A DNA stretch of 64,000 nt from Ochotona curzoniae (lineage: Eukaryota; Chordata; Mammalia; Lagomorpha; Ochotonidae): the NCBI RefSeq assembly GCF_017591425.1, contig NW_024467106.1:22124501-22188500 (forward strand). Direction: 5' to 3'. A program made the position numbers and the translations under genes. The notes under the pieces are model-generated. The model made no database searches. It was given only the letters and a program-made list of their open reading frames with translations, and had not been told where the DNA came from. This document shows positions 1-10,511 of this stretch, piece by piece (the first letter of the stretch is position 1; each line of letters begins with the position of its first letter).

Positions 1-849
1 CCAAACCACTTGCATTCTTTGAGCAATGTCTTCCTCAACCCTGCCTGTCTTTAACTCCTGCCCACTCTTGCCTGTATGCTTCCACTAGTAAGCATGGTGT
101 CCAAGTCAGCTCCACTGTCATGGCCATGTGTTTTCACCCGCCTTGCAGCCAGTTCTGGCCATTGCTCTCTTTACTCCATGGGCAGTCACCACTGCTTTCT
201 AATTTTCAGACCCGGGGGACCTCCCCATCCATCTCTAGCTCTGGACAAGTTTGGAGGATGATGATCGAGGTGACTGTCTCGGGGCCAGGGCTGGTGCTCA
301 GTTCTCTTGTGTTTTCCCTGGACTTGCAGACAAAGACATTTTTCATCTACCAAGCTGCATATTTTTACTAAGATATTTAAAAAAGCAATATCAAGCTCTG
401 AAAGAAAATGTAACATCGAAGCCAAATCAGATGAGAACTAACACTTGGTATCAACAAGAATATATTTGAATTTAAAAAGGCTAGCTGCATCTGACAGCAA
501 TGTGTCTCAGCTACTGAAAGACTGAGTAGGGTGGGGGTGGGGCATTGAAGAACATCTCATCATCCATCCATCCATTTCTTTCACAGACATTTATTGAGTC
601 TTGATTCAGGGCCAGGTTCTGTGTATGACAGAAATGAACGAGACAAAGAGAAATGTATTGTTCAGTGATTAAGGGAATGTACTTTCTTTGCTTGGAATGT
701 TCCATCCTTTCTAAGCCCTGAATCTCAGGCAATTATTTAACTTTTCACTAAAGGTTTTTTGTGCTTAAACGGAAGCTAGCAATAGTACTCACTTCCTATG
801 TTTGTTAGCAAGATTGTGATGGTTGAAGGATAACCTTTCCAAAGATCCG

Positions 850-1062
850 GCTGCCCCGTGCGTGCAGGTGACCTTGTTTTGGAACTAGAGTCCTCGCAGA
901 GGTTATGAAGGATCTTGAGATGAGATCATCCTGGATTAGGGTGGGCCCTAAATCTGAGCCCTGGCATTCTCTGAGAAGAGAAGGGGAGAAGACACAGAGA
1001 GGAGACAGTGATGGGATGTCAGAGGCAGAGACTGGGCTAACAGCCCTGCAAAGCCACCCTAC
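850..1062 (+). repeat. Ancient LTR/MaLR-like repeat fragment
   Basis: The segment contains a GATTAGGGTGGGCCCTAA core followed by a GAAGACACAGAGAGGAG block, a signature found in a widespread old mammalian interspersed repeat. A related copy lies at 37020-37365. I do not assign a subfamily. Confidence 0.55.
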
Positions 1063-1064
1063 TC

Positions 1065-1440
1065 TATTCTGTGTTTCTATAATCAAATACTTGAAGTGGT
1101 GAAACTTCATGAAGTCAAGAGGTGTATTTAACTCTCAGTTCTGGAGGCTCAAGGGCCCACATCTGGTAACAGCCCTTTTTCTGGAACAGGCCAGAAGTGG
1201 CACAGAGAATCGCATAGCCAGAGACAGGGAGTGTGGGAATCTGTGTCTCACTTGTTCTCTCTCCCTTTCCTTTAACAGCCACTGATGGTGCATGAGGAGG
1301 CCTTCAGCCTGGCAACCTCATCTGACCCTGTTTGCTTCTTGAAGTCCCTAACTAAATACCGCAGTTGGATTACGTTTGTATCTTCTTAAAGCCTCATGCT
1401 GGGGATGAAACTTCAACAATAAACACTTGGAGGGACTCAC
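1065..1440 (-). repeat. Ancient LTR/MaLR-like fragment, opposite orientation
   Basis: CTCAGTTCTGGAGGCTC is the reverse complement of the 3' part of the same family (compare TTTTGGCCTCCATATCC at about 37317). Together with 850-1062 it forms an inverted pair of repeat fragments. Confidence 0.4.
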
Positions 1441-1929
1441 TCAACCCATAGCCATACCATATCCCTTGCCACTCCCCACAAAAACCACCCATCCAAAAAC
1501 CAAAACCCCACCAGAATTTCTCTTGGCCACTGAGAGCTGGGAAAGAGATCTGAGCTAGGTCCCCCTCACAGCCTCCGTGAGGAACTAGCACGATTTCCAG
1601 CTTCTGGCATCCAGAGTGGTGAGAGAGCACATTCCCTGTGTGTATGTGTGTGAGTGTGTGTTAAATTTTAGAAATTTTGATGGGCATCTAATACTGGGCA
1701 TGTTTATGGAGTATAATGCCATGTTCCAACATAGATATGCAGCGTAAAGTGATTAAATTGGGTAATTGGTTTTTGTATTTCCTTGTCTTCATATTTGTAG
1801 CCCACCAACTCCTCACTTGCAGTTCTTTATACAGGACACAAGAGCATAATGTATTATTGTGAACTACAGTAACTACTGTGCTGTGGAGCATTAAGACTTA
1901 CTACTTTTATATGAAAATGAAATCAGTAT

Positions 1930-2300
1930 ATCAAAGAGATGCTTGCACTTCATTGTTTATGGCAGCAGTGGTCACAATAGCCAAGCTATGGAATCTACTG
2001 AGGTGGATTGGTAAGTAGATAAATATGTTCTATATGTATAATGAAATATTATTCAGCCATAAAAAGAATGAAATCTTGACATTTGCTGTGAAATGGATGG
2101 AAGTGGAAATCACGCTATTAAGTCAGACACAGAAAGATGGATACTCTATGTTGTTAATGTGGAACTTAACAAAAACATCGATCTGCACTAAGAATAGTGA
2201 TTCCTAAAGGCTGAGAAGGAAGGTGGGGAGAGGTTGGGTAAGAGACATCAAAACACTTTGGTAGTTTCAAATCACCGGTTCCATGGTCATTTGTTAAAAA
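1930..2300 (+). mobile_element. L1 ORF2 3' fragment (dead)
   Basis: The sequence keeps the mammalian L1 ORF2 C-terminal landmarks: CACAATAGCCAAGCTATGG, TATTATTCAGCCATAAAAA and AGTCAGACACAGAAAGA. The frame is broken by stops, so this is a decayed fragment. Confidence 0.8.
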
Positions 2301-2476
2301 CAGTCCTGGAAAAATGCATGTAAGGATTCCATGAGCTGGCATGTGTGTAGGGTTTAGAGCTGCTCCCAGACCATGGTGAGTCTTCTTAAATGCTTACTAA
2401 CACTAAGGCTGGGTAGGATTAGTGTGGCAGTTTACATCCTGGGATACTTTGGAGGCTCAGGGAATACTGTGCAGCA

Positions 2477-2778
2477 AGGGCCAGAACGATGGTTCAATTG
2501 GCTAATCCTCCACCTGTAAGAGTCAGCATCCTATATTGACACTAGTTCGTGTCCTGGCTACTCCACTTCCCTTCTAGTTCCCTGCTTATGGCCTGGAACA
2601 CAGTGGTGGATGGACCAAAGCCTTGAATCTCTGAACTCATGTGAGAGACTGAGGGGGTTGCTGGCTTCTGGATTTGGATTGACCTGATCCCTAGCCAGTG
2701 TGGCCACTTGGGGAGAGAATCAGTGATGGAAGATCTCTCTCTCTCTCTTTCCTCATTCCCAAAAGCCAAAAATAAATT
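2477..2778 (+). mobile_element. CSINE copy, diverged
   Basis: It runs from GGGCCAGAACGATGGTTCAA through the box-B-like GTCCTGGCT region to GGAAGATCTCTCTCTC and a terminal AAATAAAT. Many CpG sites of the consensus are lost, so it is an older copy. Confidence 0.85.
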
Positions 2779-3055
2779 ACACTGCAGGGACAGGCAGGGT
2801 CATTCAGAGTCATTTGGAAAGAGTCTGACATTTTCAGGGGATGATGGGAATGATAACGTCAGGGCATCTTACAGATCACTACTGTCAGATACTGTTCCCT
2901 GTATCACTGTGGGGCCTGCCAGGAAAGCCTGTTGGGACCTGCTCTTTTCTAATGCAATACTTCCTCTTCTATTTCCTTTGTGTTTTCTGTCTAAGGTTGA
3001 TAGAGGAAAGAGGGAAGATGGAAAAACCACTAAGTTTCCTCATTTCATCTTTTAC

Positions 3056-3200
3056 AAAGGATTTATTCAGAGATTCATTCAAAAGGCAGAGTGTCAGAAA
3101 AAGACAGAAGAGACACAGAAAGCTCTTCTATCTGTTGGTTCACCTCCCAAACAGCCACCACAGCCAGAGCTGAGCCAGGGCTGAGCCAGGGCTAAGCCGG
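3056..3200 (-). mobile_element. CSINE fragment (3' part)
   Basis: The segment reads AAGGATTTATTCAGAGATT then an AGAGACACAGAAAGCTCTTC block, which is the reverse complement of the CSINE CT-rich tail. It breaks off in a short GCTGAGCCAGG duplication at about 3170-3193. Confidence 0.7.
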
Positions 3201-3229
3201 GCTCCCAAAAATAGCACAAAAAAGGAAGC

Positions 3230-3415
3230 ATTATGACTCTTCAAATATTGTTTGCTCTTTTTTCTAAACAAATAAGGGAACTATGGTATAAAGGAACATA
3301 AGTGTTTGCCTAAGATCACACAATCGGGGATTCAACTGGTATTTAAACCCAGGTGGTTTAATGTTGGAACCCAGTTATGACCATGCTCTCTCTATACCCT
3401 CTTTTGTATGTCCAA
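3230..3415 (+). repeat. MIR-like repeat
   Basis: GCCTAAGATCACACAA followed by AAACCCAGGTGG and CCATGCTCT matches the MIR 3' core (CCAAGGTCACACAG, GAACCCAGG). Confidence 0.65.
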
Positions 3416-4665
3416 GAGCATGGTTAAACTATTATTTCCACTCATGACTGGTTTTGGTGAAAATTAATAATACCCTTTTGAAAGTTAACTGAACAATTGA
3501 CCATTTATTTTAGCATAATTATTTAAAAATGAGGTGATTGAGAAAACCACAGCCATGAAGATGTTGACTGCATCGTTATTTATAATGTTACAAAAATTTT
3601 AAATAAGCTGGATATTCAGTACCATTCAAGAGCCATAAATGCAGTGAAGTATTTACATTCAATATATAGCTCTGGGCATTTTTAGTTGTAAAAAACTCTA
3701 TAGCAACAAGGATAATATTTATACAATTAAGTGAAGGAAAGCAAGTGAAAAAATTGGTGATCGTGTTTGCGACCATTTAAGATGGGCCCAGGAATAATAA
3801 TGCTGAAAAAAAAAAATCCCAGGTTATGGATATTGGAGATTTCAGAATGACTTTATTGTGATGTCTTCTCTAATAATTGCCTGATTAATTGCAAACCTTC
3901 ATTTTTGAAATTAACTTTTCTGAAAGAATTTTAAGATAAATTGTAAATATTCTCTCTAATCCTTAAGACTGTACTCGTTGGCATTTTTTTGTGCCACGGA
4001 AAGAAAAAAATGATTGTTAGACTGTACTTACTCCTTTGATAGCTGTGACGTAACAGCAGGCCAATAGTGGTCCAGTAAGGATTGTTGTAAGGAAGAACAC
4101 CTAGAGGAATTTTTGCTGAGCTGAAGACTCACTAAATGTCTGTGAACGATTTCCTATTTGCCTCCTTAGATCTGATGTGTTCCTTTTTAAAACAATTTAG
4201 TTTTCATGATTCAGTTTCATAGGATTAGGGAGACGTATTCCTTAGATGGGCAGAAAAGCACATTCACTAACAAGGTGTCCCCGAGTGTGTTAGCATTATC
4301 ACAAGGGTGAAGCCAAAGTTGTGTTGCAGTAGGAGGCTGGGAACGCTACAGGCACTGGCATCACTGCTGGCAGACTCCCTTCTCCCATAGGACAGCATCT
4401 CTGTCTATTTGTGAGCTATCAACTGCTCGTCAAAAATACTGGTTAAGACCGTGGCTGACGGAATCAGTGTCCTGTGCTTTCCAAAGACCGGAGTGTTCCA
4501 GTCTCCCCTGTTTGCTAACCAGAGCTTTCTGCAGTTCCTGCTAGCTCACTGATTCTACTGGGCACATTTTACAAACTAAATGGCAGAGTCCCCTGCCCCC
4601 TGGTATGTGAGGGGGTCAGCAGGTGGGGGAATAATCAGGTTCTAGTCCATAAAAGTGGGATGGGG

Positions 4666-4992
4666 GGCGTGCAAGGCGCGGTGGTTAAACTCCTCGCCTT
4701 GCACGCTCGGGATCCCATATGGGCGCCGGTTCTGATCCTGGCAGCCCCGCTTCCCTTCCAGCTCCCCGCCTGTGGCCTGGGAAAGCAGTCGAGGACGGCC
4801 CAAAGCTTTGGGACCCTGCACCCGCGTGGGAGACCCGGAAGAAGCTCCTGGCTTCGGATCGGCATAGCATCGGCCATTGTGCTCACTCGGGGAGCGAATC
4901 ATCGGATGGAAGATCTTCCTCTCTCTCTCTCTCTCCTCTGTATATCCGCCTTTCCAATAAAGAAAATAAAAAAATAAATCTAAAAAAAAAAA
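4666..4992 (+). mobile_element. CSINE copy, young
   Basis: This copy is close to consensus and rich in intact CpG: GCAAGGCGCGGTGGTTAAAC, GGGATCCCATATGGGCGCCG, AAAGCAGTCGAGGACGGCCC and a (CT)n, CCAATAAAG, A-rich end. Retained CpG suggests a recent insertion. Confidence 0.92.
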
Positions 4993-5589
4993 GTGAAATG
5001 GGAAGCAATGTATGCTATGTACCGTGGGAGGGATTTGAGCAGGTGGAACATCTCCACACTCACGTGTTGAAATGACCACATCATAGATGAAGTTTGGTTC
5101 CTTAGACAACAGGTGAAAGGGCACCCCTGAACCTGCACTGCAGATTTGCATAAAAATCAAGCCTCAATTGTGCCAACCCAAAGACTTCAGGACTGGCCCT
5201 GTTGTATAGATTTTATTCCCTCTACGCAAAACAGCATGGGAGTATGCACTAACACACACTCTCAGTAATACACAGGCTGGAGGCCAGCTGTTTTGCAATG
5301 GGTTAGTTTTGTCAGTCATTTTTTTGGTCCTAGGAGGACACACAGGGGAAACTTCTCAACCTGCAGACCCAGGAACAGTTGAGTAGTTCCTGAGCATTTG
5401 ATAATAAAGAAACAGTAAGAATGTGATTCTTCTGATTGGGCCTTTTTCACTTCGCTGGAGACAAGCTCAGGGTCAAATATGTGACCTCACGGAAAGCATT
5501 TCTGGTCAGCTTTCTGCTGTCATTAGTTTGACACTCAATCTTCATTTCCCCTCTTGATCTTATTTATCTAATTTTCTGTTTCCTCTCAT

Positions 5590-6122
5590 TATGCTGCACA
5601 CACTCGTGTCAGTCCTGTAACAGCTTTGCTTTGGTGAAGGTGGCCAAGGAGACTGCGCAAGAGTGAGAACAAGTGTCTGGGACGAACTCTGAGTAAATCG
5701 TCCAGGAGCCACTGCAACACTGGTAGAGGCAGACTGCGAGTCCCGACTTTAACAACGTAAGCGGTTGATGTGAACGGAACTCTTCTTGCAGGTCTCGTGA
5801 CTAGATTTTGCCTTTGATCAACAGGGCAGCTCTGAGATGGTAATGGGGCGAACTGCCAGGGAAAGATGAACTGGAGAGTTTGTGGCACAGACTTCGGTGA
5901 GGTGAGGGTGGCGAGGGATCCTCACCCATGGCTGTGACTTGCAGCGAGTTTAAAGTGACTGCCTTCACAAGCTCAGGGGCCTCGGGCCATGCTTAATCAC
6001 TGGCACTTTGTCCTTCTGAAGCGTCACGCATCATGTTCACATTGTTGATGGAAAATCACCCTTCAGCTGGTGATGAATACCTGATACAGGAATACAGCCA
6101 TCTTAAGGACCCGGCTCACCGA
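5590..6122. other. Unassigned CpG-retaining block
   Basis: By eye about 19 CpG dinucleotides fall in roughly 530 bp, much denser than the flanks. The minus strand has a 99-codon open frame (5589-5888) without a recognisable motif. It could be a conserved flanking element, an old insertion, or chance. It lies just beyond the ZNF462 poly(A) signal. Confidence 0.3.
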
Positions 6123-6285
6123 TCACCTTAAAGCCACCTTCGCTTCCCATCTTTGTGGAGATTCAAACGGGCTTTGACGTGTGTGCATTGGACGGAGGAC
6201 CTCTCTTACTTCCGCCTTTTGTATGTGAGGTTGTATGAGTAAATGATTTACAACAGATGCACATAGACACATGTGAAAAAAATTC

Positions 6286-6291
6286 TTTATT
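6286..6291 (-). terminator. ZNF462: Poly(A) signal AATAAA of ZNF462
   Basis: TTTATT on the plus strand gives AATAAA in the transcript. It is followed in the sense direction by a CA step and a GU-rich stretch (6240-6275, TGTGTCTATGTGC), the usual cleavage context. The resulting 3' UTR of about 2.6 kb fits the known size of the long ZNF462 3' UTR as I recall it. Other AATAAA hexamers (for example 6680-6685) could serve shorter forms. Confidence 0.65.
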
Positions 6292-6721
6292 AATTTCTCA
6301 CATTTCATTACAAAATGTATGTTGCAAACAACTTGAATAACCTACTTGTGTTTTTTTTTTCTTTGTTTTGCTTTTTATTTGTTTTTCAACCCTTGGCTTC
6401 AAGGCTTCAGAATTTCCCTACCTTCCGTGAAGTATCGGGAAACACTGATTATTGGAGTCAACAGGTTATCATTTTGCTATTTATCTTCTTCTCTCAAGCT
6501 CTGAAAAAAAGTCCTCTTGTATAAATTAAACAACAAAAAAATGTTGTAAATTCGATGCCATTACAGTCAACAGAATTATAATAATGCATCCAAAATGTGC
6601 GGCCACAAAATACCAGTTATAGGTTTGAAAAAGAAAAAATGACGTTCTAGCCTTATTAAAAGGATAATGGTCCCATATTTTTATTTAACAGGTTAGCAAA
6701 ACAAAATCCAATGGATTACAA

Positions 6722-6729
6722 TATTTACA
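6722..6729 (-). promoter_or_regulatory. Pumilio response element candidate
   Basis: TATTTACA on the plus strand is UGUAAAUA in the mRNA, matching the UGUANAUA consensus bound by PUM1/PUM2. An 8-base match can occur by chance. Confidence 0.3.
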
Positions 6730-7217
6730 TGTTATTTGAAAAATAAACTAGTGATAAAAGCATGTCACAATTATTTTCTTTTTTTTTCTTTTGTGGTTTT
6801 TTCTGTCTGTTTGTTTTTTGGTAACCATTACAAACACCCAATCCAGGTATGGAACTGTTTAGTACACTTGAAATGAGGCCAATTAAAACAAATATGGACA
6901 TAAAATCAATCTTTGTCTAGGTAATTCGCACTTTTCCGATTTTAGGGTCTTCCACATCAAGGCCCCCATCCCTAAAAAAATTAAATTAAAACAAACATCC
7001 TAAAAAATAAAAACTCTTAACAGCAAGAAAATAAAAGAAGAACATGCTTTTCAAGTAAGCACTTACTCCACAAATGCAACATCTCTCCATGGATTTTATT
7101 TGAAGCTGTGTGGGACACTGCCATTTCCGCAATTTCCCTTCCCTTTCTTCCCTCCCCGCCCCGCCCCCAAACCCTTCCAAGTAAAAAAGAAACAAAACAA
7201 AACGTGAAAACCAAAGG

Positions 7218-7303
7218 ACTCGCACGCACGCGCACATGCACACATAAACACACGCCCGAGCACACGCATACACACACACACACACACACGCACACACGCA
7301 CAC
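7218..7303 (-). repeat. (CA/GT)n microsatellite in the 3' UTR
   Basis: An imperfect CA tract with CG and TA interruptions on the plus strand. In the transcript it is an interrupted (GU)n tract. Confidence 0.9.
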
Positions 7304-8888
7304 GCTTCTAAACCTAGGCTTCAAAAAAGTTCATTTATACTTTTTGGAACGAAACCCTTTGTTCACAATCAGATCATATTAAAAATGTAGACTTGGATTT
7401 AGTCTAAGCTGCTCTATCCTGAAAAGGCTAATATGGGGAAACAGAGCAGCTGGCAGCTAGATTTAAAAAAAAAAAAAAAACAAAGGAAGAGAAGAGAAAA
7501 AAATAAAAAGTAGTTCTCCAGGCTCCTTGTAGGATACACGCCATTTCTTGTCCATTCTCACCAAAGGGATGGGATTCTAGGACATCCCTCCGTCTGCCAG
7601 ATAAAATGAGCAACCCCCGCCAAACACAATGCAAACGAAACACAGACCTGAAAACCACACACAAAGCCAACCTATCCTAACAGAAATGACTGATGTGAGA
7701 CGGATAATGTGTTAATTTGACGAGCAACAAAAGGGTGAACGGGGCCTCCTCGGCGGCCCATGAGCTGCATAGCTGTGCGGAGAAAGTTTGGTTCTTTAGT
7801 TAAATAAAAAGAAAAGGAAAGTTAACTTCTTTGTTATTTCCATGTTTGAAATTAAAAAAAAAAATCCTATTCACAGAAAAACTAGCTCTCCCCTTGTCCC
7901 AAATTAAAACAATAACAACACACACGCACACACACAAACAATCCTTATGAAAAACTGAATTGTGCTGTGTTCGTAACACTCAAATTGATAGAAAATAAAC
8001 TTGTGGCAAACAAAAACTCCACAATCACCTTAAAATTAGCTCACATGAATCTACCAAATTCTAAATTATAGTTGAACACTAATAAACAGCTTACCTGGAA
8101 TAAAGGATGACAATTCACAAACAGTTATCTAATAATTAAAGTCTGTTTCTTTTTTTTGTTTTGTTTTTTACTAAAATAATTAAAAAAATCACAGTATTTT
8201 AAGAAATAAAACCCACATGGGGATTTTAAGCACAATTTGTGTTCCTTTCTTTAAAACTCTTTTTTTTTTTTGCCTCCATTCACCATCTTGCCCAGCAGTT
8301 CTCTCTACATTTAACCACAAGGACGACAGGTAGTACTGACAAATGCAGAGAATTCCCTTGGTTAAGTTTGAGGTACTAGGAAACAGGTGACTGTTTTATG
8401 CAAAGCAGTTTTTTTGTTTTCTGTTTTTTTTTTTTTTTCCCCAAAGCGGCTGCAGTTAGGTCTTGAAAAAGCTTAAGGTATTAAAACTAGAAAAACGCAC
8501 CAAAAGTTGTGCGTCAGAAAGTTGTTCCCCTATGAGAAGTCTTCCGTCGCGGAGCTTCTGTCTCCGGCTGCTGTCCAAGACCGCCACAGAACGCACTGCG
8601 CCCACGCCAGGTGCTTCCATGTTCCGCAACAAGAGAAACTTCGGTGATGAAGATCCGGAACAAAGGATGTAGTGATGGAAAAGGAACCACATATTCCAAC
8701 CATTTAAATAACTTTAATTTACAGACTCACTCACACAGGTACCAGTGCTTTGAAAATAGATTGTTCAGTCCTAAAAAGCAGCTTTGTTCTGTCTTCTCTT
8801 GTCTGCCCCTCCCTTTGTAGCCCAAGCTGGCCCTCCCACTTTCTCATCACGGTTCAAGTAAGGGTTGAGTAGGAATTTCATGAAATGC

Positions 8889-9096
8889 TTATTCATTTTT
8901 GGCCTCTGCATTCTCCAGGAGAGATTTGTCGGCAGCTATGACGCAGATGGCTACTGGTTCGTTCTTTAGGGAAAAGTCTATCCCCATCGTCTCGCTGACA
9001 TCCTTTTCCTCCAGGGAGGGCATCTTAATCCTGTCCTCCAGAGCCTCTTTGGGATGGCTGTCTTCTCTGCTCACCTGCTTGGTGTCATCCAATGCC
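8889..9096 (-). CDS. ZNF462: ZNF462 last coding exon (C-terminal tail, stop)
   Basis: This exon encodes the final 68 residues of ZNF462 and the TAA stop at 8889-8891. It starts after a T-rich acceptor ending CCTGCCAG, and its first G completes the ATG codon begun in the exon at 10388. The tail has no zinc finger. It is charged and shows the motifs DDTKQVSRED, GIDFSLKNE, VAICV and ADKSLLENAEAK, which I recognise from the C-terminus of mammalian ZNF462. From memory the human tail differs in the middle (around EALEDRIKMPSLEEKDVSET here) while these motifs are kept. The function of the tail is not known to me. ZNF462 as a whole is a nuclear protein linked to chromatin, pluripotency and neural development. 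Identification is confident because motif order, phase and exon position all fit. Confidence 0.93.
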
Positions 9097-10387
9097 CTGG
9101 CAGGAAAAAAAAATTATAAGAAAGACACTTGAGTAATTGTGTTTTTCTTTTTTTTTTTTCAAATTAAGCACAAGGCTTACATGATCTAACTTCCCGAATT
9201 CTAAAAAAATGTCCCAGGGTTCCCTTTAGACAAAGGCTATGGACATTCAACTCAATTCAGAGTGAACTGTCCTTCCGATACGGAATACTTTTAGGTCTTG
9301 TGTTTCTGTATCTTCTTAGCTATCTACATCTACAACCATAGCCACTGTCGTATCACATTTTGATTAATTCCACATTTTGTTTCTAGATTAAAATAATAGT
9401 CTTGTGTCATCTTCTCCACTGAAACAGAGAGGAATTGTCTTATGCTTAGATTCAATTGAACCCAGAAGTCTAGAGGTTGGCTATATTTATTAAGACTGAA
9501 AACGACTAAAAGGTTGTGACCCAATGGTAATGGCCCCTCCTGGGATGCCTGAATCCCATATCAGAGTGCTGGTCCAATTTGTGGCTCATCTGCTTCTAAT
9601 CCAGTTCCAGTTGCCTGGAAAGCAGTGGAGGATGACTCAAGTGAAGGAACTCCTGCCACCCAGGTGGAGACCCAGTTGCAGTTCTTGGCTCCTGGCTTCA
9701 GCATGGTCCACCCCTACTTCTGTGGTTATTTGGAGATTAACCAGCAGATGGAACATCTCCCTTCTCACCCCCATCAGTCTGCTCTTCAACCAAATCTTTA
9801 AAAGAGAAACTCAGATATTAGGATGCTTAGGACTAGGCCCAAAAGCCAATCACGGAACAAGTGCAATCTGAAGATGGAACCCATGTCTTGGGAAACCTCT
9901 ATCTGCACTCTCAGGTGTCAGGGCATTTTCTCCTGAAAGGACCAGATCTTAGGTTGTCTTTATTGGAGGGACCAGGGGTGCTTTAGTTAGGGATTTTGTG
10001 TAAGCATTTGACAAGCACACCTTTAGCTACCTGGGAGGCAAGCATGGGAATGATCAAGGCCCAGAACTAGGAACAGAGCTTGATTCCGGCCCTATCACAG
10101 GACATCATGCGCGTGAATGCTAAAAGGACACTAACTAGAACAGGCACTTCTGAGAGTGGGCTGGAATGGGGTGTGTAAGTCCCACGGAAGATTTGTTCCT
10201 GATTTGACTTGGCACTGATGGGTCATCCGAAATACCAACAGAAGAGGAGAAGCCCTGACTTTGTGACCAGTTGCTTCTCCCACCATGGTCTGGAGAGGTG
10301 ACACACAGGGGTCATGGGATTGTCAGGGGAACCATCACGCCCACAAAAACGTCAACCTCTCTCCTTCTCTGGGACAACCCAACTTAC
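9097..10387 (-). other. ZNF462: ZNF462 intron (last, about 1.3 kb)
   Basis: The donor is GTAAGTT at 10381-10387 and the acceptor AG is at 9097-9098 after a T-rich tract (about 9101-9165). It contains one diverged CSINE (9508-9805). The rest (9810-10380) shows nothing I can assign. Confidence 0.85.
9508..9805 (+). mobile_element. CSINE copy, diverged
   Basis: The recognisable parts are GAATCCCATATCAGAGTGCTG, GGAAAGCAGTGGAGGATG, CCTGGCTTCAGCATGG and AACCAGCAGATGGAACATC, ending in AAATCTTTAAAA. Confidence 0.8.
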
Positions 10388-10511
10388 ATGCCATGTCTCA
10401 GCACGTGTCTTTCCCACTCGGAGCCCTGTGAAAATGCCCGTCCACAAAATTCACATGGAAAACGTTTCTCGGTGTTCATAGCAGCCCCGTGGTCGGAAAA
10501 TCTCATCAGCT
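10388..10511 (-). CDS. ZNF462: ZNF462 exon with the last C2H2 finger
   Basis: A 124-nt exon encoding about 41 residues. It carries the sixth and last finger of this window, RFPCEFCGRAFSQGSEWERH, a classical C-x2-C-x12-H-x3-H unit with Cys 274/277 and His 290/294 when residues are counted from the first one encoded in this window. It is preceded by the linker ELMRFSDHGAAMNTEK. The acceptor is CTTCTCCTTCACAG and the donor GTAAGTT is strong. The first two bases complete a Glu codon from the exon at 16403, and the last two start the Met codon finished at 9096. The FGRAF-type spacing makes it the most canonical finger of the six. A long open frame on the plus strand over this exon (10271-10567) is its antisense shadow. 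Confidence 0.95.

Larger units (their letters stand above)
1..6264. other. Intergenic flank downstream of ZNF462
   Basis: No open frame here looks like a real gene. The stretch holds LTR-like remains (850-1440), an L1 3' fragment (about 1930-2300), CSINEs (2477-2778, 3056-3200, 4666-4992) and a MIR (3230-3415). A sequence at about 565-660 resembles an old L2/MIR-type repeat. The rest is unique-looking AT-rich sequence (3420-4650) and a CpG-retaining block (5590-6120) that I cannot assign. Confidence 0.6.
6270..8888 (-). other. ZNF462: ZNF462 3' untranslated region
   Basis: This is the continuous sequence between the stop codon at 8889-8891 and the poly(A) signal at 6286-6291. It is AT-rich with many T and A runs. 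It contains GU-repeat tracts in the sense direction (7218-7303, 7918-7938) and a Pumilio-type UGUAAAUA at 6722-6729. It is notably free of CSINE and L1 insertions, unlike all larger neighbouring intervals, which suits a transcribed and constrained UTR. The 3' boundary is inferred, not seen. Confidence 0.7.

Noticed and set aside
2708..3184. 158-codon plus-strand frame
   Set aside because: It starts in the tail of one CSINE, crosses unique sequence and ends in another CSINE fragment. No domain is visible.
4642..5160. 172-codon minus-strand frame
   Set aside because: Mostly a CSINE read backwards, including its CT-rich tail. Open only because the SINE is GC-rich.
5589..5888. 99-codon minus-strand frame in the CpG-rich block
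   Set aside because: No recognisable domain, no splice or promoter context, and it ends in low-complexity Leu/Arg text. Kept only as an unassigned block.
6986..7324. Cys/Val-rich minus-strand frames
   Set aside because: They are translations of the CA/GT microsatellite in the 3' UTR.
7318..7345. Possible sixth mariner-like copy (CTTCAAAAAAGTTCATTTATAC)
   Set aside because: Only the terminal motif fits. The inner landmarks are missing, so it may be chance within the 3' UTR.
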